Shown: positions 25,390-34,427, counted from the first letter of the stretch. The stretch is 64,000 nt of DNA from Desulfitobacterium sp038181555 (GCF_038181555.1 NZ_JBBWUA010000001.1:423567-487566), one strand, 5' to 3'. Notes: generated by a model from the letters alone, not told the origin. A program made the numbers and translations.

Positions 25390-26160
25390 TCACAGTGCGT
25401 TAGAGCCGAGGAGCTCATGCACCCTTTTTGCACAAGTGCTGAAGTCCTGCTCATAAAGATGTTCTTCCTTGCGAGGACGGGGCAGGGGGACATCGATAAT
25501 GGCTGCAATTCTTCCCGGCCTAGGTGTCATTACGATAATACGGTCAGCGAGAAAAACAGCTTCTTGAATGTTGTGGGTTACGAAGAGCACAGTCGTCTGT
25601 TTGATGCTCCAGATGTCCAGTAATAAATGAGAAAGTTCAAAGCGAGTAATAGCATCAAGTGAGGCGAAGGGCTCATCCATAACCAAAATCTTTGGGTCTG
25701 AAATGAGGGCTCGACAGATGGAAACCCTTTGCTGCATTCCGTAGGAAAGCTCTTGGGGCTTGCGATGAATAAAGTCTTTTAGTCCGACCATGTCTAGCAA
25801 TTCATAGGCTGATGCTCGAGCCTGAGTCAAATTTTGTCCCCGAATCTCACTTGGCAAAAGCACATTATCTACTACTTTGCGCCAAGGGAGCAGGGCAGGT
25901 TGTTGAAACACCATACCTAGAAGATGCTGGTGGGATTTTTGAAGGGGTTCACCATCGACGGTAATGCTTCCTTTCGACGGTTGAATCAGCCCTGATACGA
26001 GTTTGAGCAGGGTTGTCTTGCCACATCCACTTGGCCCTACAATGGCAATAAATTCTTGATTATTAATTTCGAGGTTAATCCCCTCGAGGGCGGTCATACC
26101 CTCTCCGGAAGTAAACCTATAGCTCTTTTCGATATCGGTCAAGGATAGCAACGCAGTCAA
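25390..26160 (-). CDS. SsuB/TauB-type ABC transporter ATPase
   Basis: 256-residue ATPase of the same importer. Walker A GPSGCGKTT, VFQQPALLPW Q-loop, signature LSYGMQQRV, Walker B ILVMDEPFASLD, H-loop VTHNIQEAVFLADRI. These features match the sulfonate/nitrate/taurine subfamily. Between the binding protein and permease genes. Confidence 0.92.
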   Translation of the reverse strand: MTALLSLTDIEKSYRFTSGEGMTALEGINLEINNQEFIAIVGPSGCGKTTLLKLVSGLIQPSKGSITVDGEPLQKSHQHLLGMVFQQPALLPWRKVVDNVLLPSEIRGQNLTQARASAYELLDMVGLKDFIHRKPQELSYGMQQRVSICRALISDPKILVMDEPFASLDAITRFELSHLLLDIWSIKQTTVLFVTHNIQEAVFLADRIIVMTPRPGRIAAIIDVPLPRPRKEEHLYEQDFSTCAKRVHELLGSNAL

Positions 26161-26189
26161 TTTATTCCCCCCTTATTTGATATGCTCTG

Positions 26190-27248
26190 TTATTGCTTAG
26201 GTGGGAATAGGGGTTCGTGAGGAAGGAATTCAGTGGTGTAGACAGAATTCGGAGAGAGCTCCTTGTTGATCCCATAGGCATCCAAGACAATCTTGATGGT
26301 CTTGGCCATGCGATCCTTAGACATCGAGCCTAACCCGTTAGAGTATTGTTCCTCGCCAACAATGGCTTTAAAATTTAATTCGGATTCCCACATTTTCACA
26401 GTAATTTCGGGATCGGATTCGGGTACATATTTCTTTACAATTTGCCCTACTTCGGAGGGATTTTCTATACTGTATTGGAGTCCCTTTAAGAAACCGGCAA
26501 CAAATCGGCGAACCATTTCGGGGTTTTCCTTCAAGATATCCTCATGAACGATAATGGTTTCACCATAGCGGTCTAATTTTCCATCATCTCTGTAGGAAAA
26601 GAACGCAATAGGCTTGCCAATGAGTTTTTCAACCCGGGGGATATACTTGACCATTGCTGTAAAAGCATCTGCTTGCTTTTGAGCAAAGGCACCATATTGA
26701 AGGGCGGGATCGATATACTTCCATTCTATGGTGTTCTGATCAATGCCTGCAGCTTTGGCAAAGGCAGGGAAGAAGAGAGTATTTGAGGCGTTGGCAGCAC
26801 CGATAATGGATCTACCTTCAAGATCCTTAGGAGATTTAATTCCCAGCCCATCATGATACATGACGATTCCTTGATAAGAATCTTTAAAGTTAGCTACCGC
26901 CTTTAAGGGGGCATTTTCCCTAGCCTGTGCTAGGATAACTGTGCCCACATCGGCAATTCCGAATTCTGCCTGCTTTGTTGCTATCTTTGTGACGGTATCT
27001 CCAGAACCATAGCCACGAATGATGTTGACATCAAGATTTTGCTCTTTCCAAAAGCCTTTGTCTAATGCGACCCAGTAGGCAACATCCTCCGGCAGCCATT
27101 GCAGGTTAAAGGTTACTTTATCGAGGTGAACTGGAGCTGAGAGCTTATCTGTGTTTGATGAACCTTGGGTGTCGCAAGCAATCGTCCCGAAGGTAAGGGA
27201 AAGCAGAAGCAGGGCAAAAGAAATCAACTTTAGGGGTTCTTTGAGCAT
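26190..27248 (-). CDS. NMT1/SsuA-like substrate-binding lipoprotein
   Basis: 352-residue extracytoplasmic binding protein. Signal peptide LISFALLLLSLTFGTIAC ends at a lipobox cysteine; the mature domain starts with KVTFNLQWLPEDVAYWVALD, the NMT1/THI5-like opening, and contains SPKDLEGRSIIGAANAS. Belongs to the family that delivers sulfonates, taurine, pyrimidine precursors or aromatic acids. First transporter gene after the amidohydrolase in the same operon. Confidence 0.9.
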   Translation of the reverse strand: MLKEPLKLISFALLLLSLTFGTIACDTQGSSNTDKLSAPVHLDKVTFNLQWLPEDVAYWVALDKGFWKEQNLDVNIIRGYGSGDTVTKIATKQAEFGIADVGTVILAQARENAPLKAVANFKDSYQGIVMYHDGLGIKSPKDLEGRSIIGAANASNTLFFPAFAKAAGIDQNTIEWKYIDPALQYGAFAQKQADAFTAMVKYIPRVEKLIGKPIAFFSYRDDGKLDRYGETIIVHEDILKENPEMVRRFVAGFLKGLQYSIENPSEVGQIVKKYVPESDPEITVKMWESELNFKAIVGEEQYSNGLGSMSKDRMAKTIKIVLDAYGINKELSPNSVYTTEFLPHEPLFPPKQ

Positions 27249-27283
27249 AAGGGAACTCCTTTCAGTTTTTACTTGTTAGATTT

Positions 27284-28039
27284 TTATAGATGAAGCAGTT
27301 CTTTGATATTGCCGCCAAGGACTTTATCAAGGTCTGCATCATTTAGCTTGAGAACAAGGATTTTGGTCAATTCAACCTTGGGATTGGACAAGGGGAATTC
27401 AGAGCCGAAGATGACTTTATACGGACCCGCTTTAGCTATGGATTCTTTGATATGCAGGAAACTTCCGCTGGAGGTTTCTAAGAAAAAGTTATCTAGCTTC
27501 ATAGCAGCTTCAAGTCCCTCTACATCGGCAGGTCCAAATCCCATGTGCCCAAGGATAAAGTTTGTTTTTGGAAATTGTTTGGCTAAAGCGATATACTTAG
27601 CGGTATTGGAGCCTGGGCTAAAGACCGTGTGTGAATACACAGGGAAACCGTATGCACCACAGATAGAGGCTAGTTCGGCAACCGCCTTGCTGGAAAAGGA
27701 AAATTGGTGAGTCATGGGGGAGAGCTTTAGTCCGCGAAATCCGCTTTTGAAACCATTTTCTAGCTTACTCGCCACATTAGCTTCGTGGGGGTCTAAATTC
27801 ATGAAGCCTATGAGGAGGTTAGGATGGGCATTAAAGGCTTGGGAGATATAATCGTTATTGGGGATGGGGTTTTCTGGTTTAGCTTTCCCTGTCACATACT
27901 CGGTCATCTTGCGAACATCCATTGTACCGCCGGGGAGGACAACACCGCGGTTGATGCCGGCCTCCTTGAGTTGTTCCAGGTAAAGGGCGAGATTCCCGTA
28001 GGAGCTATCCGATAGATGAGCATGGGCGTCAATAATCAT
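27284..28039 (-). CDS. Amidohydrolase_2 (ACMSD-like) family protein
   Basis: 251-residue TIM-barrel metal hydrolase/decarboxylase family (PF04909 type). N-terminal DAHAH metal motif at residues 4-8, YSHTVFSP and ILGHMGFG with the later histidines, and a C-terminal VIFGSEFP, where the family usually has GSD followed by P; the glutamate substitution is noteworthy. Family members include aromatic acid decarboxylases and ring-product hydrolases. Operon position between PaaK-like ligases and an importer supports organic acid catabolism. Exact reaction not predictable. Confidence 0.82.
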   Translation of the reverse strand: MIIDAHAHLSDSSYGNLALYLEQLKEAGINRGVVLPGGTMDVRKMTEYVTGKAKPENPIPNNDYISQAFNAHPNLLIGFMNLDPHEANVASKLENGFKSGFRGLKLSPMTHQFSFSSKAVAELASICGAYGFPVYSHTVFSPGSNTAKYIALAKQFPKTNFILGHMGFGPADVEGLEAAMKLDNFFLETSSGSFLHIKESIAKAGPYKVIFGSEFPLSNPKVELTKILVLKLNDADLDKVLGGNIKELLHL

Positions 28040-28057
28040 TAAGGTTCCTCCTATCGT

Positions 28058-29380
28058 TCAATCGCGGACAACACGGACTGATTTAGCCCCTGTACGCATG
28101 AGCTTCTCTTGAAATTCAAACTCGCAGGGTATGCCAAGTGAGTATTCCATTTTGCTGGCAAGCCGGTCGGCTAATTCAGGCGTAGGTTCAATCCCAGGGG
28201 CAAGCTCGGTGCGAATTTTCAAGTTCTCATTATCTTCGGGTTGGACAACGAATTGATACCAGTTTCCTACCTCGGGTAAGCGCATGAGGAATTCCTCTAA
28301 ATAGAAAGGAGAAAATCCAATTCCCTGAATAGTGATTTGATCTACAGTACGCCCCCTCATAAAAAAGCGAGGAAAGGTCATGCCACATTCGCAAGGTTCG
28401 GGATCGATATACCCTAAATCCAGAGTCCGATAGCGAAGTAAAGGGGTATCGAAGCGCAAAAGAGGTGTCGTGACAATTTCGCCAATTTCTCCAGGCTCTA
28501 AGACTTCACCGGTTTGGGGGTCGATAATTTCAATAATGACGTGTCCCATGGGGATGTGGTAACCCGCATGGTAATCGCATTCGATGCCAAGCCCCATGGC
28601 CTCAAGTGATCCATAGTAAAAATTAGCGATGGTCCCCCAGATTTTCTCCACCCGATCCCGGAAAGCAGGTGAACAGCCTTCTCCCGTTAACCAGACCTTT
28701 TTAAGATTTAGACTGGCTAAATCAAAGCCTATCTCCGCAGCGGCTTCGGCAAGGGTAATAGAGTAGGAGGGTGTCGTCATGACTACTGTGGGCTGCAAAT
28801 CCTTCATAACTTGAACAATTTTTCTGGGAGTAGAGTATGCCCCGCCTTTGCCCACGGGCACAACGGTGACACCGGAGATCTCCATAAACACTTTGTGAAA
28901 GGCTAGACCCGAGGAACTCATTTCATAGGGCAATGCATTGATGCAGATATCCCCGGGGACGAGTTTAAGCAAATGGGGATAGCCTGCAGAGAATTCATTA
29001 AGGTAGAGATCTCTCCAGCTTTGCATCATATAGATTTCTTCTCCTCCAGTAGTGCCGGTGGAGACGTGTACCAAACTAATATCCCGCTTGTCTGTGGCCA
29101 AGAGTTGCCAAGGGTTTCTGCGCAGTTCATCCTTAGTGGTAAAGGGGAGTTTGGCGAGATCGGACAAGGTTTTTATGTCTTGGGGCTTAACTCCCGCTTC
29201 TTTCATCTTTTCGTAATAGAAAGGATTCTTGTAAGCTTGGGCTATATTGGCCTGTAAGGCATCCTTTTGAAACTCTAGGAGTTTTTCAAGGGTCGCCTCC
29301 TTTTCAGTCAGATTAGAATAACGCTTGAGGATAGGCTCTTGAGTATAATTGCGCAGATGATTTTTAAAGCGATATTTCAT
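28058..29380 (-). CDS. PaaK-like phenylacetate-CoA ligase family protein (copy 1)
   Basis: 440-residue adenylate-forming enzyme. Shows HVSTGTTGG (nucleotide-binding loop), YGSLEAMG (A5-like), LLRFDTPLLRYRTLDLGY (A7-like), CECG zinc-type motif and GRTVDQITIQG (A8/hinge). PaaK-type ligases activate aryl acids to CoA thioesters. The usual GRxDD hinge reads GRTVD here. Paralogue of the next upstream gene, an apparent tandem duplication. Substrate unknown; a coenzyme F390 synthetase-like role is the main alternative. Confidence 0.85.
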   Translation of the reverse strand: MKYRFKNHLRNYTQEPILKRYSNLTEKEATLEKLLEFQKDALQANIAQAYKNPFYYEKMKEAGVKPQDIKTLSDLAKLPFTTKDELRRNPWQLLATDKRDISLVHVSTGTTGGEEIYMMQSWRDLYLNEFSAGYPHLLKLVPGDICINALPYEMSSSGLAFHKVFMEISGVTVVPVGKGGAYSTPRKIVQVMKDLQPTVVMTTPSYSITLAEAAAEIGFDLASLNLKKVWLTGEGCSPAFRDRVEKIWGTIANFYYGSLEAMGLGIECDYHAGYHIPMGHVIIEIIDPQTGEVLEPGEIGEIVTTPLLRFDTPLLRYRTLDLGYIDPEPCECGMTFPRFFMRGRTVDQITIQGIGFSPFYLEEFLMRLPEVGNWYQFVVQPEDNENLKIRTELAPGIEPTPELADRLASKMEYSLGIPCEFEFQEKLMRTGAKSVRVVRD

Positions 29381-29426
29381 AATAAATTCACTCCATTTGC
29401 ATTTGTATTGATAGGGGATTGTGCGA

Positions 29427-30758
29427 TTAATCCGTATATTTAATCCTCTTGGCTTTTATCATGGGGCGATCCATTTTTTCCACGAATTGCACTTCACAAG
29501 ATACCCCTATGGCAGCATGGAGCTGGCGGGAACATTTTTGGATTAGCTCAGGGGTTACTACAACATCGTGGGCAGGTTCAGTGAGAATGGTAAGTTGTTC
29601 GTTATCTCCGTGCTGAACAATAAATTGATACCAATTTCCGATCTCTGGGAGTTTAATAAGATACTCCTCTAAAGCATAGGGGGAGTAGGATTTTCCCTTC
29701 AGAGTAATGTGATCGGCTGCGCGTCCTAAGTGATAGAGACGAGGCAAAGCGACTCCGCATCGGCAGATCTTGGGATTGAGATAACCTAAATCCTGAGTTC
29801 GGTAGCGAATTAAGGGGGTGTCAAAGCGAAGGAGACAAGTCACGACAATCTCGCCAATTTCACCGGGCTTGAGGACTTTGCCTGTTACAGGGTCAACGAT
29901 TTCGACGAGGACATGGGCTGCTGTGATATGAAGGCCATCATGCAGATCGCATTCCCTGGCAATAAAGCCGCATTCCGTGGCTCCGTATTGAAAATTAACT
30001 GTGGTGTTCCATATTTTTTCCAACCGGTTGCGAAAGGCGTTAGAACACCCTTCCCCGGCGACGAACATTCTTTTAAGAGGAAGGGTTGTTAAGTCAAGGG
30101 ATGCCGCTTCTGCCGCTTCGGCAAGATGGATCGCGTAGGAGGGAGAAGTTGCAATAAAGTTTGGCTTGAGGTTCTTCATGAGCTTGATGGTTTTTTCTGG
30201 GGTGGAATAGGCGCCGCCTTTCCCGACCGGAACAGCGGTGGCTTGATGACCGATTAAAAATAGATTGTGAAAGTTAAGCCCTGATTGGCTCATTTCATAG
30301 GGCAGGGCTACAAAAGCGATGTCTTCTCTCTTGACCGGAGTAAGCCGAGGATAGATAATGGAGTGGTTAAAGTAGTACTCTTTCCAGGTATGGGGAGTAT
30401 AGATTTCTTTTCCGCCTGTTGTTCCCGACGAGACGTGAATTAGGCTTATTTCTTTTTTATCACAAGCTAAACGGATCCAGGGATCTTGCCGTAGATCCTC
30501 TTTGGTCGTAAAGGGTACTTTCTCAAGATCCTCAAGAGTTTGAATATCTTCGGGTTGAACCCCGGCTTGAGTGAGCTTATCCTGATAAAAGGGAGAGTTT
30601 TGATAGGCGCGGCTGATCACTTCTTTGATAGCTTCCTCTTGATACGTTTGGATGCGCGAGCGAGACATTTGATCTGGAGTAATCGCTTTGGAAAAGGTGC
30701 GTTCGGCGAAGGGAGGGAAGGATGCTTCCTGGATAAGCCTTTCAAAACGCGAGGTCAT
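29427..30758 (-). CDS. PaaK-like phenylacetate-CoA ligase family protein (copy 2)
   Basis: 443 residues, closely related in layout to copy 1: HVSSGTTGG, YGATECGF, LLRFDTPLIRYRTQDLGY, CRCG and GRAADHITLKG. ATG at 30758 with GTAAGGAGTG upstream. First gene of the minus-strand operon ligase-ligase-amidohydrolase-binding protein-ATPase-permease. The two ligases may act on different acids or form a heteromer; sequence alone does not say. Confidence 0.85.
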   Translation of the reverse strand: MTSRFERLIQEASFPPFAERTFSKAITPDQMSRSRIQTYQEEAIKEVISRAYQNSPFYQDKLTQAGVQPEDIQTLEDLEKVPFTTKEDLRQDPWIRLACDKKEISLIHVSSGTTGGKEIYTPHTWKEYYFNHSIIYPRLTPVKREDIAFVALPYEMSQSGLNFHNLFLIGHQATAVPVGKGGAYSTPEKTIKLMKNLKPNFIATSPSYAIHLAEAAEAASLDLTTLPLKRMFVAGEGCSNAFRNRLEKIWNTTVNFQYGATECGFIARECDLHDGLHITAAHVLVEIVDPVTGKVLKPGEIGEIVVTCLLRFDTPLIRYRTQDLGYLNPKICRCGVALPRLYHLGRAADHITLKGKSYSPYALEEYLIKLPEIGNWYQFIVQHGDNEQLTILTEPAHDVVVTPELIQKCSRQLHAAIGVSCEVQFVEKMDRPMIKAKRIKYTD

Positions 30759-31004
30759 GACTATTCACTCCTTACCTATTGTGAAGATTGAATAAAGTGT
30801 AAATATGTGAGAAAAACTAATTATTGGACATAAAAACTATTTGTTGCTTTCCTTAACAATCTATTCCTAGCTAAAAGGATTGGTTAACTCTGCGTAGTGT
30901 CCAGCTAAGTTTTTAGAGAATCCGCTTCATTCTTGCAGAAGGGCAAAGAGTTATTCGACTATTAATTCGATTGACTAATAGTTGACAATAAGGGTCTTTA
31001 ATAA

Positions 31005-31034
31005 TTGACAACATTGGGTAATAGGTGCTAAAAT
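31005..31034 (+). promoter_or_regulatory. Promoter of the rplU operon
   Basis: TTGACA (31005-31010), 18-bp spacer, TAAAAT (31029-31034). A second TTGACA at 30982-30987 overlaps the end of an ACTATTA/TAATAGT inverted repeat. From 30759 to 31004 I see no gene. Confidence 0.75.
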
Positions 31035-31039
31035 ATCTA

Positions 31040-31160
31040 AATGTGGTGACTTCTCACCGCAACCGCGCGAAACAGGCAATTTCAACAGGTTTAATGTTAA
31101 AATTCTTTTAAAGGATTTTAGCAAACCGGCCTGACAAGGCGAGTCTAGGCATGGGAGGTG
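31040..31160 (+). ncRNA. Ribosomal protein L21 leader (autoregulatory 5' UTR), probable
   Basis: The rplU 5' untranslated region contains a GGTGA-CTTC-TCACC hairpin (about 31044-31057), then CAACCGCGCGAAACAGG, a TTAAAAT/ATTTTAG stem and a CCTGACAAGGCGAG segment ahead of GGGAGGTG. The AACCGCG, ACAGG and TGACAAGGC blocks resemble what I recall of the Firmicute L21 leader (RF00559), thought to bind a product of the operon. Boundaries approximate. Confidence 0.6.
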
Positions 31161-31166
31161 TAAATA

Positions 31167-31478
31167 ATGTACGCAGTGATCGAAACAGGCGGTAAGCAAT
31201 TCCGTGTCGAAGAAGGCAAAGTCCTCTTTGTGGAAAAGCTTGACGCAAATGTAGGAGATACCGTGACCATCGATCAAGTTCTTTTAGTTGAAAAGGACGG
31301 AGCGGTAAAGGTTGGAACTCCGGTTGTAGAAGGTGCTAAGGCTCTTCTGAAAGTCGTGGAGCATGGCAAAGGCGAAAAGATAATTGTCTTCAAGATGAAA
31401 TCCAAGAAGAATTATCGTCGCAAGCAAGGTCATCGCCAACCCTACACAAAAGTAGTGGTTGAAGCTATTCAAGCTTAA
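31167..31478 (+). CDS. rplU: 50S ribosomal protein L21
   Basis: 103 residues, full length. Begins [18 protein letters not shown] and ends with [19 protein letters not shown], the L21 signature. Start ATG with GGGAGGTG upstream. First gene of rplU-prp-rpmA, the order conserved in Firmicutes. Confidence 0.98.
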   Translation: MYAVIETGGKQFRVEEGKVLFVEKLDANVGDTVTIDQVLLVEKDGAVKVGTPVVEGAKALLKVVEHGKGEKIIVFKMKSKKNYRRKQGHRQPYTKVVVEAIQA

Positions 31479-31479
31479 G

Positions 31480-31839
31480 ATGAAGCACAAAGGTATTATC
31501 TTGAATCTTTGGTTGGATGACAGCCAGCAGATTCACAAGTTTGAATTATCAGGGCACGCAGGATATGCCGAGTATGGACTTGATGTTGTCTGTGCCGCCG
31601 TATCCGCGCTTGGTATCTCAGCAGTCAACGGCTTGGAACATTATCTTCCAAACAAACCGGAGGTTGAAGTGGACGACCTGCAAGGGTTTTTAAGCTGTAC
31701 TCTCCCAGAATTAGAGCCTGTGACACTGGAGCATGCCCAATGGATTTTAGGAACCATGGTTTTAGGTATTGAAGGAATTCGACAAAGCTATGGTTCAGAA
31801 TATGTGAAAATCAATCGGAGGAGGTGGACTCCATGTTAA
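31480..31839 (+). CDS. prp: Ribosomal-processing cysteine protease Prp
   Basis: Cysteine protease that removes the N-terminal extension of ribosomal protein L27. 119 residues from ATG 31480, which lies one base after the rplU stop. The conserved active-site region is [19 protein letters not shown], with catalytic His and Cys. An in-frame TTG at 31459 overlapping rplU is unlikely. It overlaps the rpmA start by 7 bp. The cleavable L27 extension is visible in the next gene, which supports the function. Confidence 0.95.
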   Translation: MKHKGIILNLWLDDSQQIHKFELSGHAGYAEYGLDVVCAAVSALGISAVNGLEHYLPNKPEVEVDDLQGFLSCTLPELEPVTLEHAQWILGTMVLGIEGIRQSYGSEYVKINRRRWTPC

Positions 31840-32129
31840 AAATGAATCTGCAATTATTCGCCCATAAAAAAGGGGTAGGTAGTTCTCGAAATGGTCGTGA
31901 TAGTAATGCACAGCGTCTTGGCGTGAAGCGTGGAGACGGTCAATTCGTTACTGCAGGCAACATTATTGTTCGTCAACGGGGAACAAAGTTTCATGCTGGC
32001 AAAAACTGCGGTTTGGGTAAGGATGACACCCTCTTTGCAACCATCGATGGCTATGTCAAATTCGAACGCAAAGATCGCACTCGTAAACAAGTTAGCATTT
32101 ATCCTGAGCGCCAGGTTGCTCAAGCTTAA
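31833..32129 (+). CDS. rpmA: 50S ribosomal protein L27, with Prp-cleavable N-terminus
   Basis: 98 residues beginning [18 protein letters not shown]. The NLQLF segment before AHKKG is the extension that Prp cuts after Phe in Firmicutes, exposing the mature alanine. Start ATG 31833 has GGAGGTGG upstream; the in-frame GTG at 31824 lies within that RBS. Followed by a strong terminator. Confidence 0.97.
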   Translation: MLKMNLQLFAHKKGVGSSRNGRDSNAQRLGVKRGDGQFVTAGNIIVRQRGTKFHAGKNCGLGKDDTLFATIDGYVKFERKDRTRKQVSIYPERQVAQA

Positions 32130-32150
32130 ATTTTGGCATTCAGAATCGCA

Positions 32151-32175
32151 CCCCTGGGAGAATCCCGGGGGTTTT
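32151..32175 (+). terminator. Terminator after rpmA
   Basis: CCCCTGGGA (32151-32159), loop GAA, TCCCGGGGG (32163-32171), then TTTT. Confidence 0.85.
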
Positions 32176-32212
32176 CTGTCTATCGGGACTATTTTAAGAC
32201 GAGGTGAACCCA

Positions 32213-32713
32213 ATGCCAAAACCCACCATAGAAAGACTGCTCCTCGCTGAGCAGCTATCCCACTACCGCCTGCAGCGCCATGACTTCCTCAACCACTGGC
32301 AAGTGATTATGGGGTATCTACAGTTAGGTAAGGCGGACCGAGCCTTGCTCTATATGCAAGAAGGGGTTGGGGGTTTAGAGGCTGAGCAGCAGATCGGACA
32401 GATTCCTCAGGATATCGTATCCGCATCCCTCCTTGGCTTAGTTATTGACCTACGCAAGGAAGGACTGTGGGTTGAAATTCAGCTCGCTAGTCCTGTAAAA
32501 AAAGAAGAGTTTTGGCAAGAATTTTGGCAAGAAGAATATGGTGAAGCCGTATTCGGGTACACTAAAGAGTGTTTAGCTGCAATTCTCAATAGTTTTCAAG
32601 GTTTAGAGGACCCTGTTGTTGAGATCGATTTATGGGGTGCGGAAAGCTTTGGCTGTCGTATTTCATTATTAGATGATGAAAAAGTTATTTTTGAACATAG
32701 CCTAAGATTGTAG
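32213..32713 (+). CDS. spo0B: Spo0B-like sporulation phosphotransferase
   Basis: 166 residues. The N-terminal helix carries RHDFLNHWQVIMGYLQLGK, the SpoB_a/CitA-type phosphoacceptor His box followed by Asn and Gln as in Spo0B, and the C-terminal half is a reduced ATPase-like fold. ATG 32213 preceded by GAGGTG. Its location between rpmA and obgE is identical to spo0B in B. subtilis, where it relays phosphate from Spo0F to Spo0A. Whether it is active in the phosphorelay of an anaerobe cannot be judged from sequence. Confidence 0.8.
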   Translation: MPKPTIERLLLAEQLSHYRLQRHDFLNHWQVIMGYLQLGKADRALLYMQEGVGGLEAEQQIGQIPQDIVSASLLGLVIDLRKEGLWVEIQLASPVKKEEFWQEFWQEEYGEAVFGYTKECLAAILNSFQGLEDPVVEIDLWGAESFGCRISLLDDEKVIFEHSLRL

Positions 32714-32827
32714 TAATTTTAGTCAAAATAGATTAAAATGCGATAATGTAATCTTGCTTTACTCTGGATAAAGAGGTTAAGTGATACGATGTGTACTATG
32801 GCTTAGGGATCAGAAGGGGATAATGTC

Positions 32828-34102
32828 ATGTTTTACGATCAGGCAAGAATCTATGTTAAAGGTGGAGACGGTGGGGCCGGAGCAGTGGCTTTCCGTCGTG
32901 AAAAGTATGTTCCTGACGGAGGACCCAGTGGCGGGGATGGTGGTCGAGGCGGCAAAGTGATTTTTGAAGCTGATGAAGGATTGTGGACCTTGGCGGATTT
33001 TCGCTATAAGCGCCAATACAAAGCCGATCGCGGCGAGCATGGACAAGCGAAAAATATGCACGGGAAGAGCGGCGAGGATATGATTGTACGGATTCCCGTG
33101 GGTACCGTAGTGAAAGACGCGGTTTCGGGGGAAATTCTTGCCGACCTCGTTGAGCATGGTCAGCAAACCATAGTAGCAACAGGGGGAAGAGGCGGACGAG
33201 GCAATGCCCGTTTTATGAGTAATACCAACAAAGCCCCTAGGGTCGCCGAAAATGGGGAACCCGGAGAGGAACGGGATCTTTTGCTTGAGCTGAAGCTTTT
33301 GGCTGATGTCGGTCTGGTCGGATTCCCTAATGTGGGAAAGTCGACGATTATTTCCCGGATTTCTGCAGCCAAGCCTAAAATTGCCGATTATCATTTTACG
33401 ACGCTTGTTCCTAATCTTGGGGTGGTTGACCTTGAAGATGGGGAAAGCTTTGTTGTGGCTGATATTCCCGGTCTTATTGAAGGAGCTCATACGGGTGCCG
33501 GATTAGGGCATGAATTTCTCAGGCATACGGAAAGAACACGTCTTATTCTGCATGTCTTAGATATAGCAGGTTCAGAGGAACGGGATCCCTTGGAAGATTT
33601 CAAAATCATCAAAGATGAGCTTCGCCAGTATAGTCCAGAGCTAGCGAATCGGACCATGCTGATCGTAGCCAATAAGATGGATATACCCGGCGCCGAGGAA
33701 AACTTAAAACGATTAGAAGAGCAACTAGGTGAAGAGTATCGTATTTTCCCAGTGTCTGCCGCGACCGGGGAAGGGCTTCAGGAGCTGGTTTATGGCGTAG
33801 CCCAAGTTTTGCCGGAGGTGCCTGTTCCGGAAATTTTCGTGAAGGAAGAGGAACAGCATAGGGTAACTCATGCAGAAGCCCCCGATCGTTTCGAGATAAC
33901 TCGTGAAGAAGATAGCTTCGTAATTACGGGTCAAGAGATTGAAAAGCATGTCAAAATGACGATGTTTGATACTGAGGATGGACTTTACCGCTTCCAAAAT
34001 ATCCTTAAAGCTATGGGAATTGAAAAGGCCCTGCGCGCAGAGGGGATTAAAGAAGGGGATAAGGTTCAAATTGCCGGACTTCAATTTGAATGGCAAGAAT
34101 AA
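32828..34102 (+). CDS. obgE: GTPase Obg (CgtA)
   Basis: 424-residue ribosome-associated GTPase. Glycine-rich Obg fold (about 1-158, GGDGGAGAVAFRREK), G domain with GFPNVGKST, DIPGLIEGAH and NKMD, and C-terminal OCT domain (about 345-424). ATG at 32828; an out-of-frame ATG lies 5 bp earlier. It follows spo0B as in Bacillus and precedes yhbY. Confidence 0.97.
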   Translation: MFYDQARIYVKGGDGGAGAVAFRREKYVPDGGPSGGDGGRGGKVIFEADEGLWTLADFRYKRQYKADRGEHGQAKNMHGKSGEDMIVRIPVGTVVKDAVSGEILADLVEHGQQTIVATGGRGGRGNARFMSNTNKAPRVAENGEPGEERDLLLELKLLADVGLVGFPNVGKSTIISRISAAKPKIADYHFTTLVPNLGVVDLEDGESFVVADIPGLIEGAHTGAGLGHEFLRHTERTRLILHVLDIAGSEERDPLEDFKIIKDELRQYSPELANRTMLIVANKMDIPGAEENLKRLEEQLGEEYRIFPVSAATGEGLQELVYGVAQVLPEVPVPEIFVKEEEQHRVTHAEAPDRFEITREEDSFVITGQEIEKHVKMTMFDTEDGLYRFQNILKAMGIEKALRAEGIKEGDKVQIAGLQFEWQE

Positions 34103-34133
34103 ATAGAGTTAGCGAAAGATTGGAGGTTTTGCG

Positions 34134-34427
34134 GTGTTAACCGGAAAGCAAAAGCGCTTCCTACGTGCCATGGGCAATGAAATGGACCCCATCTTACAGG
34201 TAGGTAAAGGTGGAGTGACAGATTCTGTCGTTGTTCAGGCAGAAGAGACTTTGGCAGCGAGGGAATTAATGAAGGGCAGGATCCTTCCGAATAGTGCAGA
34301 AGATGTTCAGGGAGCGGCCGAGCAATTAGCTGAACGCACATCATCTGAGCTTGTTCAAGTGATCGGTAGAAATTTTCTGCTTTATCGCGAATCAAAAAAG
34401 AACCCCATCATTATGTTGCCGAGATAA
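34134..34427 (+). CDS. yhbY: RNA-binding CRM-domain protein YhbY (YqeI)
   Basis: 97-residue CRM-domain protein associated with pre-50S ribosome assembly. Starts LTGKQKRFLRAMGNEMDPI and contains the GKGGVTDS loop typical of the family. GTG start with TGGAGG upstream. In B. subtilis it directly precedes nadD, as here. Confidence 0.93.
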   Translation: MLTGKQKRFLRAMGNEMDPILQVGKGGVTDSVVVQAEETLAARELMKGRILPNSAEDVQGAAEQLAERTSSELVQVIGRNFLLYRESKKNPIIMLPR

